DNA of 39,078 nt from a virus: positions 1 to 39,078 of IMG/VR virus record IMGVR_UViG_3300020160_003682; one strand, written 5' to 3'. The translations under genes were made by a program, and so were the position numbers. Below, piece after piece: positions 31,458 to 38,973 of this stretch. A model generated the notes under the pieces. That model was not told the origin of the DNA. It made no database searches and saw only the letters and a list, made by a program, of their open reading frames with translations. Positions within the stretch are counted from its first letter, which is position 1; each line of letters opens with the position of its first letter.

Positions 31458-32590
31458 TAGTCAATCTTTGACTTATAGTTTTCGTTGTAAATTCTTATTA
31501 CTTCATCGTACTCGCTTAATATTCCATCTTTGAAATCAGAGTTCTCATATTTCTGTCTATCGATATACTCTCTGATATAAGTTTCATATTCAAGTTTTAT
31601 CGAGATGTCCATAGATTCTTCATCTATCTCAACTGCCTCTGAAACCATATCTTCTCCTTCTTCGTTCTTTTGAACTATGTCGTCTATATACTCTACTGAG
31701 GCAAAATTACCTTTCTCTAACATCATTTCAAGCTTTCTACGAAGCTTTCTATTGTTGATAAGTAGATTGTTTGATATGGCTAGATCTATGTAGTCCTTTG
31801 TATCTTTAATCGCATCCAATCCATCAATATCTTCTTCTGTTATTACTCTGAATTTTCTGAATATTGGTGATATATTATTTGGAAAAAACTCTTCAGTATC
31901 ATCATCTGTATTTATTACAAATATACCTTTTTGATCTCCTGTATCATTTCGATCCATTTGAAAAATGGATCCAACAAATGTAAAACAATCATTTGATTGT
32001 ACTAAATGAATGTGTCCTGATCTGACCTTTTTAAAAGATTTAAAGTTTTCAATATCTATTTTATCGCTATTTCTGTGTGCTGCGGAGTTTAAGTGCATTT
32101 TACAACCATTCAAATCTGAGTGACAGAATAAATAATCACAATTTTTATTTTCATCGATTACTTTTATTTGGTCTAGTCTTCTCTCTATATATGGCATCAT
32201 TAAAATGTCCAAATTATTGAATTTTAATATTTTTGGAGAATCATATATTTTTACATTTGGTATGTATTTGAAAGGTCTTACCGAATTTATTTCGGATGCA
32301 CTTTTTGAGTATAAATCATGATTTCCTATTATTATATGAAGAGGTGCTATTTTTGATATTTCCTCAACTATATCCATACCATAGTTTAATAGGTTTATAG
32401 GTATGATATTTCTATTGTCAAATAAATCACCTAAGTGTATGATTATATCACCTTCCTTTACTTCCTTTTTAAGAAGTGGTATTAGGAAATCTTTGAAATA
32501 TTCTATGTGTATTTTGTGCCATTTATCTGTTGTGTTTGGATAACCAAGTCCGATATGTGTATCGCCTATTAAAAATATTTTTTTACTCAT
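31457..32590 (-). CDS. Recombination exonuclease subunit, gp47/SbcD/Mre11-like
   Basis: 377 residues from ATG 32590 (MSKKIFLIGDTHIGLGYPNT), chosen because the first phosphoesterase motif starts there. All calcineurin-like motifs are present: D10-x-H12, G54-D55 in HLGDLFDNR, G88-N-H-D91, then CHSDLNG and SGHIHL. With its ATPase partner gp46 the enzyme processes DNA ends for recombination-dependent replication. T4 gp47 is 339 residues. No gp46 gene lies next to it in this window, whereas 46 and 47 are close in T4. The whole gene is AT-rich compared with the tail genes. Upstream on the minus strand is a TATATTTG element (32621-32628). Confidence 0.92.
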   Translation of the reverse strand: MSKKIFLIGDTHIGLGYPNTTDKWHKIHIEYFKDFLIPLLKKEVKEGDIIIHLGDLFDNRNIIPINLLNYGMDIVEEISKIAPLHIIIGNHDLYSKSASEINSVRPFKYIPNVKIYDSPKILKFNNLDILMMPYIERRLDQIKVIDENKNCDYLFCHSDLNGCKMHLNSAAHRNSDKIDIENFKSFKKVRSGHIHLVQSNDCFTFVGSIFQMDRNDTGDQKGIFVINTDDDTEEFFPNNISPIFRKFRVITEEDIDGLDAIKDTKDYIDLAISNNLLINNRKLRRKLEMMLEKGNFASVEYIDDIVQKNEEGEDMVSEAVEIDEESMDISIKLEYETYIREYIDRQKYENSDFKDGILSEYDEVIRIYNENYKSKID

Positions 32591-32633
32591 GTGTGAAAGG
32601 ACGGATAGTTTTTTAATATACAAATATATATAT

Positions 32634-32839
32634 ATGAGAAAAAAATAAAAGTTGAAAAGAAAAGTAAGTTTATATCATTCGATGATGCTAAATCATATAT
32701 GTCCAATTTATCTCTTAAAACACAAAAAGATTGGAATTTGTTCTCAAAAACAATAAGACCTAAGAATATACCAAGCAATCCACAAAAAATATACAAAGAT
32801 TTTGGATGGATCTCTTTGAGTGATTGGTTAGGATATTGA
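32634..32839 (+). pseudogene. Mini-protein with integrase-repeat domain, start separated by a one-base frameshift
   Basis: A frame ending TGA 32837-32839 encodes KVEKKSKFISFDDAKSYMSN, then LSLKTQKDWNLFSKTIRPKN and IPSNPQKIYKDFGWISLSDW-LGY, a single 'phage-integrase repeat' (INT_rpt) unit. These are small domains thought to bind DNA. No ATG exists in this frame. ATG at 32634 reads MRKK and stops, but one extra A in the A7 run (32639-32645) would fuse it in frame as MRKKIKVEKK. So it is a frameshifted gene, a sequencing error in a homopolymer, or a gene expressed by slippage on the A-run. Confidence 0.6.
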
Positions 32840-32868
32840 AAATAGAAAAAATATGCTTTTTGAATATA

Positions 32869-32880
32869 ATATATACATTA
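32869..32880 (+). promoter_or_regulatory. First of two tandem TATATACATTA boxes before the tail tube gene
   Basis: TATATACATTATA at 32870-32882, about 95 nt before ATG 32971. Confidence 0.5.
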
Positions 32881-32918
32881 TAGAAGCCCTATGCAAAAAA
32901 CAGAAGGCAGAAAAATAT

Positions 32919-32933
32919 TAATATATACATTAT
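32919..32933 (+). promoter_or_regulatory. Second TTAATATATACATTA box, with leader hairpin
   Basis: TTAATATATACATTATA, 43 nt before ATG 32971. A small hairpin AATTGC-CAA-GCAATT follows (32935-32949), which could stabilise the mRNA of an abundant protein. Confidence 0.55.
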
Positions 32934-32970
32934 AATTGCCAAGCAATTAGAAAAAAAATAAAAAAAGAAT

Positions 32971-33594
32971 ATGCCATTACCACATTATACGCAGATTTCT
33001 AACGTAGCTTCTCCTGGGGGACCTGGAACGCTTCCAGACGAGGTAGTATACACTAACCTATTCGAGATAACTTTCGTTCTTCCTGTAATACTTCAGGCGC
33101 AGAAGAGAGATCCGCTTCTTCTATTGGAGAACGCGACCAAGATAAGCTTTGCCAACCTTACCGAGCACGACGTTGCTGAAAAAGTTCAGAGGTTCAAATA
33201 CTCTACGAGAGCTTTCTATGCGACTCCTACGAAGACGCATGGTACTATTCAGATACCTTTTCAGGTGAACGTGAACAACAACGGTTCTATGGAGACTTGG
33301 AACACTCTGAAGTCTTGGTATGACTTGATGTTCAACTCGCAAAACGGATCGCTACACTACAAGAGCGACTTGATAGGTACTATCATCGTAAACCAGCACG
33401 ACAAAAAGGGTGTTGTATTGAGAAGGGTTACTTTCCAAAACTGCCAGCTCTTCAAATTGGGTGGATACGAGCTTGATTGGGCATCCAACGGTATCATCGA
33501 GAACGTTGTCGCGGACTTCTCCTACGACTACTTCATCGACGAATATATCGATTCTGGATTCTCTATCAATCCTCCTCTTATTTCTGGATATTAA
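32971..33594 (+). CDS. Tail tube protein, gp19-like
   Basis: 207 residues, near the usual size for gp19-type tubes (T4: 163). LFEITFVLPVILQ, the LLLENATKISF strand, FKYSTRAFYATPTKTHGTIQ and METWNTLKSWYDLMF follow the tube-fold order: a long beta-hairpin, a strand, then the 'WNTL..WY' helix. Tubes of stacked hexamers form the DNA channel inside the sheath. The C-terminus (FSYDYFIDEYIDSGFSINPP) is longer than in T4. Codon choice here (GGT, TCT, AAC) is of a highly expressed gene. A terminator follows and tandem promoter boxes precede it. Confidence 0.92.
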   Translation: MPLPHYTQISNVASPGGPGTLPDEVVYTNLFEITFVLPVILQAQKRDPLLLLENATKISFANLTEHDVAEKVQRFKYSTRAFYATPTKTHGTIQIPFQVNVNNNGSMETWNTLKSWYDLMFNSQNGSLHYKSDLIGTIIVNQHDKKGVVLRRVTFQNCQLFKLGGYELDWASNGIIENVVADFSYDYFIDEYIDSGFSINPPLISGY

Positions 33595-33607
33595 TAGATT
33601 CAAAAAT

Positions 33608-33642
33608 AAAAATGCCTCGATTCGGTCGAGGCATTTTTATTT
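33608..33642 (+). terminator. Intrinsic terminator of the tail tube gene
   Basis: AAAAATGCCTCGA-TTCGG-TCGAGGCATTTTT, followed by ATTTTT. Confidence 0.9.
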
Positions 33643-33661
33643 TTGATAAGTGTCGCTTGTC

Positions 33662-33694
33662 AAAAAAAATATCCGCAAATGCGGATATTTTTAG
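33662..33694 (-). terminator. Intrinsic terminator of the minus-strand baseplate unit
   Basis: AAAATATCCGC-AAAT-GCGGATATTTTT. It is read in the opposite direction after the stop at 33691, so the converging units have separate terminators here. Confidence 0.82.
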
Positions 33695-33942
33695 AATTTT
33701 GGCATGCTTGGCATAGAGAAGTTTCCTGCGTTTCTCATCATAGATCCTGTGTCTGGCATGGATCTCTGTTGAGATTCTTCGTCTTTTTTCCTTTGACTAT
33801 CTTCTTCTTCTACTATTTCATTTACTATCTTTATGTTTTCTTCGAACATCCAGAATGGCCATTTGTCCATTGCTTCCTCTTGAGTGTGGAAGTGTTTCTG
33901 AAGCATTAGCTTATTCTTTAATATATGCTTCAAAGGCATCAT
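33691..33942 (-). CDS. Small gene overlapping the gp26-like gene; gp51-like position
   Basis: 83 residues from ATG 33942 (MMPLKHILKNKLMLQKHFHT); a second ATG is at 33939. It overlaps the 3' end of the upstream gene by 32 nt in another frame. It has an aromatic helix (EAMDKWPFWMFEENIKIVNE), an acidic stretch and a low-complexity Met/Ser/Pro tail. In T4, gene 51 follows gene 26 directly and both serve baseplate hub assembly; the same pairing suggests a gp51-like role, although sequence similarity is not clear. A frameshift fusion of the two, like tail chaperone pairs, is a possibility. Confidence 0.6.
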   Translation of the reverse strand: MMPLKHILKNKLMLQKHFHTQEEAMDKWPFWMFEENIKIVNEIVEEEDSQRKKDEESQQRSMPDTGSMMRNAGNFSMPSMPKF

Positions 33943-34846
33943 GAATAACGAAAATACCTGAGGCTCCGTTGGGAAATTGCATCTCTGTGCGGATCTCCTC
34001 ACCGCACGTACATGTCTTCTTCAATTCTTTTATTCCAAATGTCATTTTTCCAACCGCCGCGTTCAGGAATTGAAAAGAAATGTCGTCCATTTTTTCGAAT
34101 TCCGCGAGTTTCGCTTTTATTCCGTCATATGTTATAGACGTTCTTCCCTCTAGCATGAAAGGAATTATCTTCAAAAATGAAAGATTTGGATTTTTCTTCT
34201 CGTTGTTTTCCTTTAAGATGTATTCTGTGAATGATTTTTGAAGGCCAATGTTCGGAGGAGTAAGCTCGAAGTTTTTTCCATTTACGGTTTTGAAGTGATA
34301 AGATCCGGTATTTCTGTTATAGAATCTGGCAAGCTTTTCGTCTATCTCATGAAATGCGAAGTTTTCTCTCTTCAGCTCTATGTTCAAGTCATTTCCGCAT
34401 GAGCATTTTGCGTTTAGTGTAAGCGAGTTTCCTTGTTGGAAAGTAAGCTCTCTTATCATGAAGATAAGAAATAGTCTATCTTGATCCTTCACGTCTAAAT
34501 ATGATCCCATCTTTCCATCAGAGTATTTAACTCTCACGCAAGATTGTAGCATATCGTTCATTTTCTCTACAATATCATAGAAATTTTCATTATCTACCAT
34601 AGAATACGATTGTATTTCCCTTACTTGTGCTGGTCTGATCATGAATGTCGTTCCTGATGGATAAAACTCACCACATGGCAACTCTCTTATGTCAAAGCTG
34701 AAGTATTGAAGATCTGATGTTCTAGATGCTTCTGTCGTTGCTTTGTTGGGAATGTCAGTCTGTTTTTCGTAATTGTCAGTCGATGCCATATCCTGTAGAT
34801 GTCTTTTCAGGTAGTCTTCTTCGCTGATTTCGTTTTCGTTTGACAT
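33911..34846 (-). CDS. Baseplate assembly protein, gp26-like (T4 baseplate family)
   Basis: 311 residues, longer than T4 gp26 (208). Core: FDIRELPCGEFYPSGTTFMI-RPAQVREIQSYS, then LIFMIRELTFQQGNSLTLNA followed by KCSCGNDL and, near the end, KKTCTCGEEI. The two CxCG pairs ~150 residues apart form a likely zinc site, a feature I recall for this family (PF12322). The C-terminal helix is AASGIFVIHDAFEAYIKE-like (here SGIFVIHDAFEAYIKE). The N-terminal ~50 residues are acidic and disordered. It probably acts as an assembly factor and may not stay in the virion. Confidence 0.8.
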   Translation of the reverse strand: MSNENEISEEDYLKRHLQDMASTDNYEKQTDIPNKATTEASRTSDLQYFSFDIRELPCGEFYPSGTTFMIRPAQVREIQSYSMVDNENFYDIVEKMNDMLQSCVRVKYSDGKMGSYLDVKDQDRLFLIFMIRELTFQQGNSLTLNAKCSCGNDLNIELKRENFAFHEIDEKLARFYNRNTGSYHFKTVNGKNFELTPPNIGLQKSFTEYILKENNEKKNPNLSFLKIIPFMLEGRTSITYDGIKAKLAEFEKMDDISFQFLNAAVGKMTFGIKELKKTCTCGEEIRTEMQFPNGASGIFVIHDAFEAYIKE

Positions 34847-34865
34847 ATTTGTTTCTTATTTTTTT

Positions 34866-34878
34866 GATATATATTAGA
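34866..34878 (-). promoter_or_regulatory. TAATATATATC promoter box
   Basis: Minus strand, about 21 nt before ATG 34846, with an A-rich leader (AAAAAAATAAGAAACAAAT). Confidence 0.55.
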
Positions 34879-34932
34879 TATATCTTCTTTCCTTATATTG
34901 GTTTATTTTGCCTAAGTTTTAAGCAATTGTAA

Positions 34933-34969
34933 TAAAAAAACCTCGAATAAATCGAGGCTTTTTTATCTG
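34933..34969 (-). terminator. Intrinsic terminator of the sheath gene
   Basis: On the minus strand AAAAAGCCTCGA-TTTAT-TCGAGGTTTTTTT, 15 nt after the sheath stop at 34984. It separates sheath transcription from the gp26-like unit. Confidence 0.88.
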
Positions 34970-34983
34970 TAATTCAATCTTTA

Positions 34984-37900
34984 TTATGCGAATCCTCCGG
35001 CTGCGATAGCTCCTGTTCTTAGGATGGTCACGTTGTTCACGATTACTCCCATTCCTTTGATAGGCTCTACATAAGTGTCGAGAACTCCGATTTGGTTGTC
35101 GATGACCTCTGGAGTGTTGTTTTCTTCGTCCATTTTGTTGAAGTAGTTGTACAATCCGTTTTTGCTTACGTAAGTCTCGCATATCACGTCTGCTCTAAGC
35201 TTGATCTCTGCCCTGATGTCAGGAGTGTTGTATCTCCATTGGAAGTCGAGGAGCATTCTTGAAAGCTCTCTTTCGAGCTCGATCAATACCTCTCTTACGT
35301 GTATGTAAGAAAGTGCCGATTTGTATAGAGTCTGTGCTGTGTTCTCTGTCTCTATCACGTTTCCTCTGTTTCTTTTGAAAACGACAGGGTTCATCTGAGC
35401 TTGGTTAAGCCATTCTATGTCCTGTGGAGTGAAGTCTTGCTCCAATCCGGCGATGTTCGTTACTCTACCGTTGGTGACACCTGCTGCGATAGTCCATGGT
35501 GTTATCGATCCTACGTTTGATATGTGCTTCCTCATATAGGTAGTCGCTACGTGCGATGCTGGCGGCATTTCAAGCGGCCTTCCGTTGTCGTTCACTGTCA
35601 GATAAGGCGTGAAGTATCCTACGCATGTCGTTCCTGCTCCGTCTCCGAATGAGTATAGGAATGCCGGTCCGCTTTCAGGATCTCCTCCTTTTGCTATGAA
35701 TTCTGCCTGTAGAACGCCTTCTCTATTTACGAAAGTTGGCGAGCTTGAGTTTTTGAACGATTTCATAGACGGCATGTTGATGAATCCGAACGCGTCGAGT
35801 CTTTCTCCACATATATCTACAAGCTGCTGCTTGGATCTTTCTGTGAGTCCTAGTCCGAATGAGTCGATCAGATATCTGAAGTCAATGGCCTCTTTGTTTG
35901 TCAGTGCGTGGAACATAGGTGTCCCTTTAGACACTAGGTTCAGTATCGCGTTTTGTCTAGCTTCTGTTCCATCAGGAAGAGAAGCTTCTCTTACTCTGAA
36001 TCCTTTAAGAGATATTGCTTTGTATGTAGTCGCGTAGTTGTCTACCGTTTTGTATCTCGTAGTCTGCCTGTCTGTTCCGTAAGTTATCTTTTTGATTCTC
36101 GCGTCGCATGCTATCTCTACTAAATCAGGATTTCCTGCATATTGCCTCTTGCTAACTATCCTTGTCAGCTTCCTAGGATATTCTCCTACTTTGAGCGCGC
36201 TCTCGTCATATTCCGCTTCTAAGAAATCTCCTACTTTTACTTCGGTGTATCTAGCCGAGTTGACTAATATTTTGTTAGGCGCTTCGGAATATCCAGATGC
36301 TTCTTCTATTTCTAGAGTCTGTTTGTAGTTTGTTATTGCCGATATTACGTTGAAAGTTCCTGCAGTATCTATATTTACTTCTTCGAATCCGGTGAACTTC
36401 TCGTCCATGAAGAATGCATGCAGAAGATTGTCGGTATCGACATACATCTTCAGATAGTGCTTTTTGTTGAAGTCGTTTATTATTTTTACATTCTGAACTC
36501 TTTCGTATGTAGTCTCTTCGTTTACTTTGTATACATAGTTCCATAGTCCTGCCGTTCCTATGCTCGACGCTAGGTTGTCCGATATTATCGTGAAGGTTCC
36601 TGTGTTGGAAACTGCACCTTCTATCGAGATTATATCATATACGCTTAGTTCTGGATCTGTTGAGTCTGGCATGTTGAATGCGATATAGTCGTATCCTGCG
36701 GCAGAGGAAGTAGGTCCTACGTTCAGGCCGGCTGTCAATCCAAATACTGCCAAAGTGCTTTCTCCGTCAAAGAAGTATACGTCTGATATCTTGTCTTTTC
36801 CTTCTACATAAGGAGCAGCGTTCTGTGCTTCTGGTATAGATGATGGTATTTTGTTGCCATAGAAGAAATCTCCTGTGTTTATTACTCCGTCGAAATATCT
36901 TGTATAGAATTTGGCGTATTTTCCAACTACTCCATATCCTTCTTCTGTATACGCGACGCTATTCTGAGTCTTGAAACCTTTGCTTCCTATTATAAATTCG
37001 TTATCGACTGTGTATAGAACTAAGAATCCGTCTATAACATCTGCGATTTCGGCAGAAGTAAGGCCTGTGTTGATCACGAATGATTTGTCTTGTGTAGAAG
37101 AAGTTACTATGTTCGATATTGACATTCCTGCAAGGCTTCTCTTTTCTTGAGAAGTCGCGTTTATCAACATAGACATTTTTTCTCTGTTAGGGCTATCTAT
37201 GAGATCTACTAGCCTGTTGAACATTTTGATCCTTCTATATTGGCCGTAGTTCTTCACGCTTGGAGAAGAGTCTGTGTCCATAAAGGATATCTTGATAGAT
37301 CCTGATCCAAGATCTTCTATATAATAGTCTGACCCTGATCCAGTTCCAAAAACATAGTTCACGAATCCTTCGCCATCTACGTTCACGTCGGCGAAGTTGC
37401 TGCTTATTATCTGCTGTTCTTGAACTCTGAATTTTACGTATCCTAATACGATGTCGGAGCTAGCTACAGAAGGATTGTTGGCGTTGGTGCTATTCACCAG
37501 CTTTATCGTTCCGGTCGTGTCTAAAACGAATGCTGAAGAATATGTCGCAGCTGCCGTGCTATATATGTAGTTGCTTGCGTTTATCACCAGAGACGCTGTC
37601 TTTGATATAGGAACTCTTTTGTCTCCTATCACGCAGAACGCGTCGATGTCTGTGTTTTCGAACATGTAGTCTACTGATATGGAAGATGTTCCTACTACAG
37701 GACTTTCTTTATATAAGTTGTATACATATCCTTCTGCGAAGTATGTAGTCCTGTTGTTTCCGTTCGCTAAATATCCTGATGTCTTAGGATATTCGAAGGC
37801 GTGCGTGTTTCCTGTAGAATCGTAAGACCAGAGAGATGGATATATCGATCCTGTTCCACCTAATAGTGCGGTAACGTTTCCTGGCATATCGAGCGGAACT

Positions 37901-38913
37901 GCGTTTATTTCTACTTTTTCAGAAATCTTTTCTTGATATGAAAGGAATTCTATGTCAGTTTCGTTCTTTCCTGCGATAGTGTGTCCTATCAAATCCAGCT
38001 TTCCGTTGAAGAAGTCCGTCTCTGCCAAGTCTGCGTTGAACGCACAGAAAAGACCAGTTCTGTCCGTATCTCTGTTTATTACGGTCTCTATGAAGATGTT
38101 TCTTCCGTTGCTGTCTCTGAAGTATGGTATCAGAGAAAGACCTTCGTAATATGAAAGCAGAGAAACGTTTCTGTCGTTCGCGAAGTTCCTAACTTGGTCT
38201 TTTCTCAAACCATTTGAGTTGAAGTATGCACTCCATCTTGAATCTACTGCAAGATCTCTATAGTTCGACCAGTCTCCGCCCACTAGAAGAACGTCTACCA
38301 TATAGTCTGATGCGAAGTCATTGACGTTCAGATAAGAAGGCATCTTATCTGCCGATCCGTACCATTCTATAAGAGATCTGTCAAATCCTTGTATAGCAGA
38401 TTTGAACACGAATGCGGTCACATATTTGTCCGAAAGATTCGTTAGGCTCAGCACTCTTTCAGAATATCCTATATTATTTTTAGTCAGATTTATGAAAGAT
38501 TCTGTATCTCTCTTCCAGAATCCGGTCGTGTCGAAGAATCTTCTATAAGGACCTTCTCTTTCTACGTCGTTTATGTAGTCTGATGAGGTGGATAGAGATT
38601 TATATTCAATCACGTCTAGGTTGTCGTCTGTAAGTAATAAGTTTATAGCGAAAACCGGTGCGGTTTCCAGCATCTTAGAAACAGTTCTGTGAAAGAAAGA
38701 GCCCTTTCTTTCGAGGCCTCTGTCTAATTGACCGAATATCGCCTCGAGGTCAGTCGTGTTGGTTATCCTGATAGGAGTGTTCACTGGTCCTTTCTTAGAT
38801 ACTCCCAGCACGAGGTTGGTGAGCCCTTCGATGACTGGCGTGGAGATAACCGAGTTATCATATTCTTCTAAGAAGATACCTGGTCTCTTGTATTTTCCAA
38901 TTTGAATTGCCAT
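34984..38913 (-). CDS. Tail sheath protein, gp18-like, unusually long (1309 residues)
   Basis: The N-terminus IGKYKRPGIFLEEYDNSVIS then PVIEGLTNLVLGVSKKGPVN and PIRITNTTDLEAIFG is the sheath handle that swaps strands with neighbours. The C-terminal ~300 residues (PVVFKRNRGNVIETENTAQT, SYIHVREVLIELERELSRML, DFQWRYNTPDIRAEI) are the conserved domain that contacts the tube and drives contraction. T4 gp18 has 659 residues, so about 600 extra residues lie in the middle (roughly 380-980), beta-rich and Ser/Thr/Asp-rich. These are probably surface domains on the outside of the tail. The gene has its own promoter box and terminator. Confidence 0.95.
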   Translation of the reverse strand: MAIQIGKYKRPGIFLEEYDNSVISTPVIEGLTNLVLGVSKKGPVNTPIRITNTTDLEAIFGQLDRGLERKGSFFHRTVSKMLETAPVFAINLLLTDDNLDVIEYKSLSTSSDYINDVEREGPYRRFFDTTGFWKRDTESFINLTKNNIGYSERVLSLTNLSDKYVTAFVFKSAIQGFDRSLIEWYGSADKMPSYLNVNDFASDYMVDVLLVGGDWSNYRDLAVDSRWSAYFNSNGLRKDQVRNFANDRNVSLLSYYEGLSLIPYFRDSNGRNIFIETVINRDTDRTGLFCAFNADLAETDFFNGKLDLIGHTIAGKNETDIEFLSYQEKISEKVEINAVPLDMPGNVTALLGGTGSIYPSLWSYDSTGNTHAFEYPKTSGYLANGNNRTTYFAEGYVYNLYKESPVVGTSSISVDYMFENTDIDAFCVIGDKRVPISKTASLVINASNYIYSTAAATYSSAFVLDTTGTIKLVNSTNANNPSVASSDIVLGYVKFRVQEQQIISSNFADVNVDGEGFVNYVFGTGSGSDYYIEDLGSGSIKISFMDTDSSPSVKNYGQYRRIKMFNRLVDLIDSPNREKMSMLINATSQEKRSLAGMSISNIVTSSTQDKSFVINTGLTSAEIADVIDGFLVLYTVDNEFIIGSKGFKTQNSVAYTEEGYGVVGKYAKFYTRYFDGVINTGDFFYGNKIPSSIPEAQNAAPYVEGKDKISDVYFFDGESTLAVFGLTAGLNVGPTSSAAGYDYIAFNMPDSTDPELSVYDIISIEGAVSNTGTFTIISDNLASSIGTAGLWNYVYKVNEETTYERVQNVKIINDFNKKHYLKMYVDTDNLLHAFFMDEKFTGFEEVNIDTAGTFNVISAITNYKQTLEIEEASGYSEAPNKILVNSARYTEVKVGDFLEAEYDESALKVGEYPRKLTRIVSKRQYAGNPDLVEIACDARIKKITYGTDRQTTRYKTVDNYATTYKAISLKGFRVREASLPDGTEARQNAILNLVSKGTPMFHALTNKEAIDFRYLIDSFGLGLTERSKQQLVDICGERLDAFGFINMPSMKSFKNSSSPTFVNREGVLQAEFIAKGGDPESGPAFLYSFGDGAGTTCVGYFTPYLTVNDNGRPLEMPPASHVATTYMRKHISNVGSITPWTIAAGVTNGRVTNIAGLEQDFTPQDIEWLNQAQMNPVVFKRNRGNVIETENTAQTLYKSALSYIHVREVLIELERELSRMLLDFQWRYNTPDIRAEIKLRADVICETYVSKNGLYNYFNKMDEENNTPEVIDNQIGVLDTYVEPIKGMGVIVNNVTILRTGAIAAGGFA

Positions 38914-38942
38914 ATTTTTTTGTTTTAATTTTTTATCTTACG

Positions 38943-38951
38943 ATATATATA
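38943..38951 (-). promoter_or_regulatory. TATATATCG promoter box of the sheath gene
   Basis: Minus-strand TTTTATATATATCG, 30 nt before ATG 38913, followed by an A-rich leader without Shine-Dalgarno sequence. Confidence 0.55.
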
Positions 38952-38973
38952 AAATGTAAAAAGCGGTATTTTT

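Noticed and set aside
32854-32922. 22-codon ORF (MLFEYNIY...) between the mini-gene and tail tube
   Set aside because: It spans the first promoter box of the tail tube gene and has no conserved-looking text.
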